This document shows positions 1 through 5,292 of a DNA stretch of 5,899 nt, piece after piece. The DNA comes from a bacterium. GTDB taxonomy: Bacteria > Krumholzibacteriota > Krumholzibacteria > LZORAL124-64-63. The notes under the pieces were generated by a model. That model ran no database searches. It had not been told where the DNA came from and saw only the letters and a list, made by a program, of their open reading frames with translations. The stretch lies in assembly GCA_021767885.1 (NCBI GenBank), contig JAASSM010000141.1, positions 1 through 5,899 of the forward strand. Direction: 5' to 3'. Position 1 is the first letter of the stretch, and the number at the start of each line of letters is the position of its first letter. The position numbers and the translations under genes are program-made.

Positions 1-1838
1 ACGGTGAGCACGCCGATGGTGTCGGGGGCCACCGTCCCGAGGGTCCCACCGGTGAGATCGAGCCAGGCGGGCGGCAGGTTGGCCGCCAGATCGTAGGCGA
101 CCACCGCGGCCTCGCCACCACCATCGGCAGCATCCTGCAGGCCCAGAAGCGCGAGGCGCCCGGGAACCAGCTCGCGGGTGATGGTGGCGGCCACCGGCAC
201 GTCGGGCAGGCTGCCCTGGTCCTGGCCGCCGAAGGCCACGCCGGTGGGCTGGCCCGAGACGGGATCGAGGCGGATGGCCTGGCAGCGGCTGCCCGGGCCG
301 GCGTCCGCGTCGGCCTCCGCCCACGCCCAGAGATACGGTCCGCCCGGGGAGAGGTCGTCCCAGGCCAGGCCGGCGATGGCGTAGGGCGTGGCCATCAGAC
401 GCACCGGCTGCCCCTCGCCATCCAGGACGAAGATCGCACCGGTCTGGCTCCCCTGGTAGAAGTGGCCGTTGTCGCGGTCGTAGGCCAGGGCCGTGCCGTT
501 GCCGCTGCCGGTCAGCACCTGGTCGACGACCCGCTGCTCGTCCAGCGACCAGACCGCGATGGAGTAGGTGCCGGTGCCGAAGAGGTGATCGCCGTCGGTG
601 GCCAGGGCGCGCCAGCCGAGGCTCGAGACGCCGCCGATGGGGAAGGAGGCCACCAGCTCGCCGGCCGGCGTGATCTGCCACAGCTCGGGATCGCCGAGGC
701 CCACGCGGCCCACGACCCAGACGTGGCCGCGGGCATGGGTCATGGCCCAGGCGCGAGCATCGGGGTCGCCCACGGCCGCCACCACGTCCAGGCTCGTGAG
801 CACCGCGCCCGGCTCGCCCGGCGGCGGGGCATCGGTGTCGGCCCCCTCGACGTACGCATGCCACTGCAGGGCCAGGTCCCCCTCGTTGGCGATGATCACC
901 GGGATGGTGACCGTGGAGTCCTCCACCACCTCCGCGGTGATGAACGCGGGATCGACGGCGATCTGCGCGCCCGGGGCGCCGCCGGTGAGATCGGCGTCGT
1001 AGACCACCACCCAGTCCAGGCCATCGGTGACCTCGAGGGCTCCGGCCTGCACGGTGACCATGGTGGCGGTGCCGTCGGCCAGCCCGGTGGTGAAGGCCAG
1101 GCCAACAGGCTGGTCCATGACGATCTCGCTGCGGTTGATCAGCGCGATCTCGACGCCGGTGAACGCGCCGATGGCCGGGCTGAACTGGCGCATCACGCCA
1201 CGGGAGTCGAAGCCGATCTCCTCGCGGCTGAAGGTCCAGAGGAACGGGCCGCCTGGCGAGGTGTCGTCCCAGGTCAGGGCCGTGGTGTAGTCGGTTTCCA
1301 GGTTGGGATGGGTCGCCAGGACGTTGCCCTGGCGGTCGAGCTGGTGGATCACCTGGAGCTGGGCGTTGCGCCGGGGGATCACCCAGAAGTGGTCCGCCTG
1401 GGGATCGTACGCCACGCCGCCCACGAGGTAGGGCGTGAAGTCGGTGGGGATCTGCTCGCCGGTGAGCTGGCCGGTGGCCGGGTCGATCTGGGCGAGGTGA
1501 TCGCGGTCGGTGGCCCAGAGGAACTCGCCGTCGAAGGCGAGATCGTAGAAGGCGTGGTAGCCGCTGGCCAGCGACGTGCTCTGGACCAGCTCCGAGCCAT
1601 CGGGGGCCAGCTTGTAGAGCCGGTGATCGTAGGCGGGGGGATTCCAGCCGGTCAGCCACAGGTGCCCCCCGGCGAAGACGATGCCGCTGAGGCCGGAGTC
1701 GTCGGTGAGCAGGCCCGCGTTGAAGCTGGACAGGGTGTCGCCGAACGCGGTCTGCGCGGTGGCTGGAGGTGGCAGCAGGGCCAGGATGGCGAGGATCAGG
1801 GCGGCGAGCGCGGTCACGTCGTGGATCCGGCGGCGCAT
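1..1838 (-). CDS. Secreted protein with two propeller/Ig-like modules, C-terminus cut by window edge
   Basis: This minus-strand frame is open from the ATG at 1836-1838 to the left edge (612 codons, no stop seen), so the protein is partial. Residues 1-29 form a Sec signal peptide: an arginine-rich start (MRRR), a Leu/Ala/Ile core, and probable cleavage after PATA at residue 28. The mature part consists of short beta-propeller-like blades with recurring patterns such as LAFDGEFLWATD, LAYDRDNGHFY and LDRQGNVL. The block LTWDDTSPGGPFLW (188-201) recurs as LAWDDLSPGGPYLW (491-504). After the first propeller stretch, about residues 290-330 resemble an Ig-like/BACON-like strand pair (NEGDLALQW). A second such domain seems to begin at W592. 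The function is unknown; such modules usually mediate binding or surface display. Any sorting or anchoring domain would lie beyond the edge. The start is chosen for its Shine-Dalgarno and signal peptide. The coding call is secure; the domain naming is moderate. Confidence 0.85.
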   Translation of the reverse strand, partial: MRRRIHDVTALAALILAILALLPPPATAQTAFGDTLSSFNAGLLTDDSGLSGIVFAGGHLWLTGWNPPAYDHRLYKLAPDGSELVQSTSLASGYHAFYDLAFDGEFLWATDRDHLAQIDPATGQLTGEQIPTDFTPYLVGGVAYDPQADHFWVIPRRNAQLQVIHQLDRQGNVLATHPNLETDYTTALTWDDTSPGGPFLWTFSREEIGFDSRGVMRQFSPAIGAFTGVEIALINRSEIVMDQPVGLAFTTGLADGTATMVTVQAGALEVTDGLDWVVVYDADLTGGAPGAQIAVDPAFITAEVVEDSTVTIPVIIANEGDLALQWHAYVEGADTDAPPPGEPGAVLTSLDVVAAVGDPDARAWAMTHARGHVWVVGRVGLGDPELWQITPAGELVASFPIGGVSSLGWRALATDGDHLFGTGTYSIAVWSLDEQRVVDQVLTGSGNGTALAYDRDNGHFYQGSQTGAIFVLDGEGQPVRLMATPYAIAGLAWDDLSPGGPYLWAWAEADADAGPGSRCQAIRLDPVSGQPTGVAFGGQDQGSLPDVPVAATITRELVPGRLALLGLQDAADGGGEAAVVAYDLAANLPPAWLDLTGGTLGTVAPDTIGVLT

Positions 1839-1844
1839 GGGCGT

Positions 1845-1851
1845 CCCCCTC
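1845..1851 (-). promoter_or_regulatory. Shine-Dalgarno for the propeller/Ig-like protein
   Basis: Read on the minus strand this is GAGGGGG, six nucleotides before the ATG at 1836-1838. It supports that start, as does the signal peptide that follows immediately. Confidence 0.7.
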
Positions 1852-2003
1852 GGGCGGATGGGTGGGCGATGGCGGCGCGGGCACCCGCCGGGTCGAGCCG
1901 GTCGAGCGGGCGAGCAGGTGGCGCCGCGACCATCCGGATGCGGCGAACCGTGCCGGACACGATATCCCGGTGTGAACGAGCCCGCATGTTCAGGGGCCCG
2001 GGG

Positions 2004-2019
2004 CGGGAGCCCGCTCCCG
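2004..2019. repeat. Short GC inverted repeat in the leader region
   Basis: The arms CGGGAGC (2004-2010) and GCTCCCG (2013-2019) are perfect inverted repeats around a 2-bp centre. GGGCCC blocks flank them at 1994-1999 and 2025-2030. If transcribed, this could fold as a six-pair stem in the 5' leader of the propeller-protein gene. In DNA this GC-rich it may be chance, so the functional confidence is low. Confidence 0.35.
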
Positions 2020-2086
2020 GTCGGGGGCCCGGCTCCGCCGGGGTGGCCCTCCGCGCGGGTTCGCCGGGATGGCCTGCCCGGGCGGG

Positions 2087-2147
2087 CTGAACGATCTGTT
2101 CAGCGTTGCTGGACGAATCGTTCAGAAGACCTGGACGATCTGTTCAG
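2087..2147. promoter_or_regulatory. Putative operator array: three 17-bp palindromes at exact 22-bp spacing
   Basis: Three related sites start at 2087, 2109 and 2131: CTGAACGATCTGTTCAG, CTGGACGAATCGTTCAG and CTGGACGATCTGTTCAG. The right arm GTTCAG is invariant, and the left arm is CTGAAC or CTGGAC, its perfect or one-mismatch complement. Two unrelated 5-bp spacers, CGTTG and AAGAC, separate them. Conservation limited to the palindromes plus a 22-bp period (about two helical turns) suggests dimers binding side by side on one DNA face. The array ends about 250 bp upstream of the propeller-protein start and 22 bp past the hairpin after the peptidase gene. Dyads of the GAAC/GTTC type are common among TetR-family and other helix-turn-helix operators, but the binding protein cannot be named. 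The array itself is read directly; the operator role is inferred. Confidence 0.65.
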
Positions 2148-2168
2148 GACCGGGGCGCGAGAGGGAGG

Positions 2169-2196
2169 CGCCCCGGGCGCCGTGGCGCCCGGGGCG
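2169..2196 (-). terminator. Strong GC hairpin after the peptidase gene, likely terminator
   Basis: A perfect 12-bp all-GC stem pairs 2169-2180 with 2185-2196 around the loop 2181-2184. It begins 21 nt after the peptidase stop codon. No U-run follows on the minus strand; the next bases are pyrimidine-rich (CCTCCCTC). It is probably a terminator or an mRNA 3'-end stabiliser. U-poor hairpins are common at 3' ends in high-GC genomes. Confidence 0.6.
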
Positions 2197-2217
2197 GTGG
2201 TGGCCGTGTGGCGGGGG

Positions 2218-4791
2218 CTAGGACCCGGCCTCCCCCGCGCTCAGCGTCCGCGGCTCCGCGTTCTTGACGTACTGCTCGAGCCAGCGGTCGCTCTCCCAGA
2301 GCAGGTGCATCACCGATTCGCGGGCGCGATAGCCGTGGCTCTCGTCCGGTAGCATCACCAGGCGGGCGACGGCGCCATGGCCCTTCAGGGCGTCGTACAT
2401 GCGCTCGCTCTGCATGGGGTAGGTGCCGGAGTTGTTGTCGGCCTGGCCGTGCACCAGGAGGATGGGCTCGTCGATCTTGTCGGCGTGCATGAACGGCGAC
2501 ATGGTCATGTAGACCTCGGGCGCCTCCCAGAGCGAGCGCTCCTCGGCCTGGAAACCGAAGGGCGTCAGGGTGCGGTTGTAGGCGCCGGACCGCGGCAGGC
2601 CCGTGCGGAAGAGGTCGCTGTGGGCGAGCAGGTTGGCGGTCATGAAGGCGCCGTAGCTGTGGCCGCCGATGGCCATGCGGTCGCGGTCGCCCACGCCGCG
2701 GCGGACCAGCTCGTCCACCGCCGCCCGGGCGCTGCCGACGAGCTGCTCGACGAAGGTGTCGTTGGGCTCGACGTCGCCCTCGCCGATGATGGGCATGGAG
2801 GGATCGTCCAGCACGGCGTAGCCCCGGGTGACGAACAGCACCGGCGACCACCAGCCCACGCGGGTGAAGCGGTAGGGCGAGTCGGTGACCTGGCCGGCGT
2901 CCTGGGCGCTCTTGAACTCGTTGGGGTAGGCCCACATCAGCACCGGCAGCGGCCCGTCGCGCTCGGCGTCGTAGCCGGGCGGCAGGTAGAGCGTGCCACT
3001 GAGCGGGACGCCGTCGGCGCGCTCGTAGGTGATCAGCTCCTTGGTCATGCCGGTGAGCTGGGGCGTGGGGTCGGGGAAGGCGGTCTTCTGCGCGAGGCCG
3101 CCGTCGTGCAGGTCACGCACGAAGTAGTTGGGCGGCTCGGTCTGCGACTCGCGGCGGGTGAGCAGCCGGCGCCCCTGTTCGTCGAGCAGGTCCACGGGAT
3201 TCTCGTAGTACGGCGCCTCCGAGCGGAACAGGCGCTCCTTCTCGTCGGTGCGGGCGTTCCAGCGATCGAGGAACGGGCGGTCGCCCTCGGGCGAGGCGCC
3301 GTCGCCGCGCATGAAGAGCGTGAAGCCGTCGCCCGTTGTCAGCATCACCGGACGACCCCACCGGTTGCGGTGCATCACCGGCTGGCCAGGGTCGCTGTAG
3401 CGGTCCTGGAACGACCGCTCCTGCAGCAGCCTCGGCTCCTGGTCGCGATCGCCCGGCGCCACGTGCCAGACGCGCAGGTTGCGGGTGGTCCACCACCAGG
3501 AGACCACCAGCGCGAGGTCGTCGTGGCCGAACATCATGCCGCCGTAGCGCTGGGCGAGGCGGATCAGCGGCTCGGGCTCGCCGTCGAAGGGGGCGGCCAG
3601 GGTGAAGACCTGGTCGCGCCACTCGGCCTCGGCGCCGCCGTCGCCGCCGTCGAGGGCCTCGGTCCAGACCAGCTCGGCGGCGGCGTCGTTGCGCCACTGC
3701 ACCGAGCGCGGACCGGTGGGCACCGAGCCGAAGGCCATGGGGACCTGGTCCTGCAGGGGCAGATCGGCCACCAGATGCACCGGCTCGCGGTCCTGCAGGT
3801 CCCAGACCTCGATCCGGCGGGGGAAGCTGCCCTCCTGCAGGGAGTAGGAGTACGGCCGCTGGACGCTCTGCACCATGAGGTAGCGGCCATCGGGGGAGGG
3901 GTCCATGGCCCGGACGATGGCGGGCTCGCCGATGGCCGTGGTCTCGCCATCGATGGTGACGACATGGATCTGCGCGGTCGTGTAGTACTCGTACAACTCC
4001 TCGTCGTGCGGGTTCTGCAGCAGGTCCTGGAGCGTGCGCGCGGGCGCCTTCTTGCCCAGGTTCTCCTGGACCACCGGACCGGTGGGCACGTACGACGCCA
4101 CCGGCGGTTCGCCGCGGCCGGCGGGGACGGCGCGGATCACGAAGCGCTCGCTGTCGGCCAGCCAGTCGTACGGACGGCCATAGACGCCGTTGAGGCGCAC
4201 GCCGGCCGGGGTGACCCGCCGGGCGCGGCCGTCGTCCAGATCGGCGGACCAGAGGGTGAGGTGGTCCCCGAGCTGGGCCACCCAGGCGATGCGCTCGCCA
4301 TCGGGCGACCAGCTCACGCCGGTCAGGCGGGCGCCGGCGGGCAGGCCGGTGATGGGCACCTGCTTGCCGTCGCGCAGGCGCTGCAGCGTCAGGCCGTCCA
4401 GGGTCCGCTCGCGGCTGGGGCCATTGGTCCGCGGGTTGATGCGCAGGCCGGCCAGGCGGAGCTCCGGCGCGGCGACCTCGGCGATGGGCGGCAGACCTGG
4501 CTGCTCGAGCAGCAGCAGCCACTCCTGGTCCGGGCTGAGCGCCACGCCCGGCGTGGGTGGCGCGTCGATCATGTCGGCCAGCACCGGCGGGGGCATCTGG
4601 TAGCCGATGGCGGTGTCCTGGGCGGTGGCGGGCCGGGGCGCGAGCAGCGCCGCCGCGACCAGCACGGCCAGCGCGGTCAGCGTGGTCAGCGGCGACGCGG
4701 GCAGGGCGCAGACGCCATGGCGATCGGCCGCGACGGGGGCGGCGCCAGCGGAGGCGGCGAGCCGGGGACACGGGCGGAGCGGACGGAGCAT
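2218..4791 (-). CDS. Secreted S9 family serine peptidase, glutamyl endopeptidase (CGEP/S9D)-like
   Basis: The 857-residue protein resembles prolyl oligopeptidase-clan peptidases, most closely the glutamyl endopeptidase group known from chloroplasts (S9D), which in plants cuts after Glu. Residues 1-57 look like an export signal with a long n-region (about 34 residues), a hydrophobic core at about 35-51 and probable cleavage after PATA at 57. The mature start carries family hallmarks: MPPPVLADMIDAPPTPG, then LPPIAEVAAPELRLAGLRIN. A beta-propeller follows to about residue 580, with blade motifs SPDGERIAW (162) and SPDGRYLMV (299). The alpha/beta-hydrolase domain spans about 582-845. The nucleophile is S712 in GGHSYGAF, the acid is probably D785 in HGQADNNSG, and the base is H819 in DESHGY. 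The tail RESVMHLLWESDRWLEQYV is also typical of this group as I recall it. The location is probably periplasmic or extracellular. The start is set by its Shine-Dalgarno and the signal peptide. Glu specificity is inferred from similarity only. Confidence 0.93.
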   Translation of the reverse strand: MLRPLRPCPRLAASAGAAPVAADRHGVCALPASPLTTLTALAVLVAAALLAPRPATAQDTAIGYQMPPPVLADMIDAPPTPGVALSPDQEWLLLLEQPGLPPIAEVAAPELRLAGLRINPRTNGPSRERTLDGLTLQRLRDGKQVPITGLPAGARLTGVSWSPDGERIAWVAQLGDHLTLWSADLDDGRARRVTPAGVRLNGVYGRPYDWLADSERFVIRAVPAGRGEPPVASYVPTGPVVQENLGKKAPARTLQDLLQNPHDEELYEYYTTAQIHVVTIDGETTAIGEPAIVRAMDPSPDGRYLMVQSVQRPYSYSLQEGSFPRRIEVWDLQDREPVHLVADLPLQDQVPMAFGSVPTGPRSVQWRNDAAAELVWTEALDGGDGGAEAEWRDQVFTLAAPFDGEPEPLIRLAQRYGGMMFGHDDLALVVSWWWTTRNLRVWHVAPGDRDQEPRLLQERSFQDRYSDPGQPVMHRNRWGRPVMLTTGDGFTLFMRGDGASPEGDRPFLDRWNARTDEKERLFRSEAPYYENPVDLLDEQGRRLLTRRESQTEPPNYFVRDLHDGGLAQKTAFPDPTPQLTGMTKELITYERADGVPLSGTLYLPPGYDAERDGPLPVLMWAYPNEFKSAQDAGQVTDSPYRFTRVGWWSPVLFVTRGYAVLDDPSMPIIGEGDVEPNDTFVEQLVGSARAAVDELVRRGVGDRDRMAIGGHSYGAFMTANLLAHSDLFRTGLPRSGAYNRTLTPFGFQAEERSLWEAPEVYMTMSPFMHADKIDEPILLVHGQADNNSGTYPMQSERMYDALKGHGAVARLVMLPDESHGYRARESVMHLLWESDRWLEQYVKNAEPRTLSAGEAGS

Positions 4792-4798
4792 GGTCGAT

Positions 4799-4803
4799 CT
4801 CCT
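4799..4803 (-). promoter_or_regulatory. Shine-Dalgarno for the S9 peptidase
   Basis: AGGAG on the minus strand lies seven nucleotides before the ATG at 4789-4791. The same frame stays open upstream to 5268, so this site is what fixes the start at 4791 rather than further upstream. Confidence 0.75.
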
Positions 4804-4828
4804 GATCTCGGGTTCGGGTCGCGACGCG

Positions 4829-4849
4829 GCCGGCCCCCGGGGGGCCGGC
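4829..4849 (-). terminator. GC hairpin between lipoprotein and peptidase genes
   Basis: GCCGGCCCC (4829-4837) pairs with GGGGCCGGC (4841-4849) around a 3-nt loop; the closing pair may open. It starts 25 nt after the lipoprotein stop and ends 37 nt before the peptidase ATG. No U-run follows. It could be a terminator, a partial attenuator or an mRNA processing/stability element in a shared transcript. Confidence 0.45.
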
Positions 4850-4874
4850 GCACGGTCCGGATCGGGCGGCAGGA

Positions 4875-5201
4875 TCAGCGCTTGCGGGCGCCGTGGCCGG
4901 CGCCGCTGCCACCGCCGAAGAAGAACATCAGACCGAGGACGAATCCCAGGTCGTAGAGGTTGCCGCTGTTGTGCACCTCGTAGACGGTGACCCCCTCGTG
5001 GAAGAGGGAGATCACGAAGCTGAACAGCGCGATGAAGCCGTGCCAGAGGCCCAGCCAGAAGCCGGCCAGGTCGCCATCGGGACCCGGGGTGCCGGCGCTG
5101 GGATTGGGACCGGGCGCGCAGGCGCCCACCAGCAGCAGCCCCGGCAGCACGGCCACCAGGATCAGGCGACGGCGGCTGGCGGATCGGGCGGGGTGGTGCA
5201 T
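4875..5201 (-). CDS. Small conserved-looking membrane lipoprotein, function unknown
   Basis: This is a complete 108-residue protein. The basic start (MHHPARSASRRR) is followed by a hydrophobic core and a lipobox-like LLLVGAC, giving lipidated Cys28 as the mature N-terminus. A Pro/Gly/Ser linker (about 29-44) leads to two hydrophobic segments: GFWLGLWHGFIALFSFVISL (47-66) and about 81-98 (NLYDLGFVLGLMFFFGGG). Between them lies the polar patch HEGVTVYEVHNSG. The end, GGGSGAGHGARKR, is Gly-rich and basic. The pattern GLWHG...F...SLF...YEV.NSG..YD.GF..G resembles small uncharacterised bacterial proteins I recall seeing, but I know no function or name. The motif-level conservation suggests a real membrane role rather than a spurious frame. 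It lies 91 nt after the permease stop and 83 nt before the peptidase, so co-transcription is possible. The start is chosen for a strong Shine-Dalgarno; the open frame upstream lacks signal-like sequence. Confidence 0.85.
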   Translation of the reverse strand: MHHPARSASRRRLILVAVLPGLLLVGACAPGPNPSAGTPGPDGDLAGFWLGLWHGFIALFSFVISLFHEGVTVYEVHNSGNLYDLGFVLGLMFFFGGGSGAGHGARKR

Positions 5202-5208
5202 GGAAGGA

Positions 5209-5215
5209 CCTCCTC
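5209..5215 (-). promoter_or_regulatory. Shine-Dalgarno for the small lipoprotein
   Basis: GAGGAGG on the minus strand lies seven nucleotides before the ATG at 5199-5201. It is the strongest ribosome binding site in the window and settles the start within a frame that stays open further upstream. Confidence 0.8.
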
Positions 5216-5226
5216 GGCCTGGCGTC

Positions 5227-5262
5227 GCGGGGCTCCCACCGGGGCCCCGCCGGAGACGGCGG
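5227..5262 (-). terminator. Overlapping GC hairpins after the permease gene
   Basis: Two inverted repeats overlap. CCGCCG (5247-5252) pairs with CGGCGG (5257-5262) around a 4-nt loop, and GCGGGGC (5227-5233) pairs with GCCCCGC (5244-5250) around a 10-nt loop. They share 5247-5250, so they cannot both form fully. They lie 31-66 nt after the permease stop and end about 12 nt before the lipoprotein Shine-Dalgarno. No U-run is present. They could be a weak terminator or alternative leader structures in front of the lipoprotein gene. Confidence 0.4.
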
Positions 5263-5292
5263 CGCCATGGTACCAGACCAGCCGCCCCGGCA

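Larger units (their letters stand above)
1839..2217. other. 379-nt intergenic region between peptidase and propeller-protein genes
   Basis: No credible gene was found on either strand. From the peptidase side it contains a 12-bp GC hairpin (2169-2196), three 17-bp palindromes at 22-bp spacing (2087-2147), a very GC-rich stretch with a short inverted repeat at 2004-2019, and a slightly more AT-rich patch near 1959-1993. It ends with the Shine-Dalgarno of the downstream gene. The promoter of the propeller-protein gene should lie here, but no -35/-10 pair matches sigma-70 well enough to be called. Its length contrasts with the 83- and 91-nt gaps elsewhere in the window and fits a separate, regulated transcription unit. 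Confidence 0.6.

Noticed and set aside
1939..1956. Possible sigma-54 promoter (minus strand GGCACG...GCA) downstream of the three-site array
   Set aside because: The GG and GC elements are 11 rather than 10 bases apart and the -12 element reads CCGCA instead of TTGCA. An upstream array makes it tempting, but the spacing is wrong.
1959..1993. Sigma-70 promoter for the propeller-protein gene around GATATC
   Set aside because: The patch is relatively AT-rich, but no -35-like hexamer sits at 16-18 bp from a -10-like hexamer on the minus strand.
462..2090. 542-codon open frame on the plus strand
   Set aside because: It is antisense to a minus-strand gene that has a signal peptide, Shine-Dalgarno and propeller motifs. 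Its translation is a low-complexity mix of Gly, Ala, Val and His, as expected from the opposite strand of GC-rich coding DNA.
2087..2147. CRISPR array or LexA (SOS) boxes
   Set aside because: The repeats are 17 bp with 5-bp spacers, far too short for CRISPR. The Gram-positive LexA box has GAAC-N4-GTTC, but here the spacer is five bases and two of the three left arms are GGAC.
2377..4956. 859-codon open frame on the plus strand
   Set aside because: It is the antisense of the S9 peptidase gene. Its composition is dominated by Gly, Ala, Val, Leu, His and Gln, with no recognisable domain.
4792..5268. N-terminal extension of the peptidase frame to an ATG at 5268
   Set aside because: The extension overlaps the whole lipoprotein gene in another frame, is Arg/Pro-rich without domains, and would bury the signal peptide. 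The Shine-Dalgarno at 4799-4803 supports 4791.
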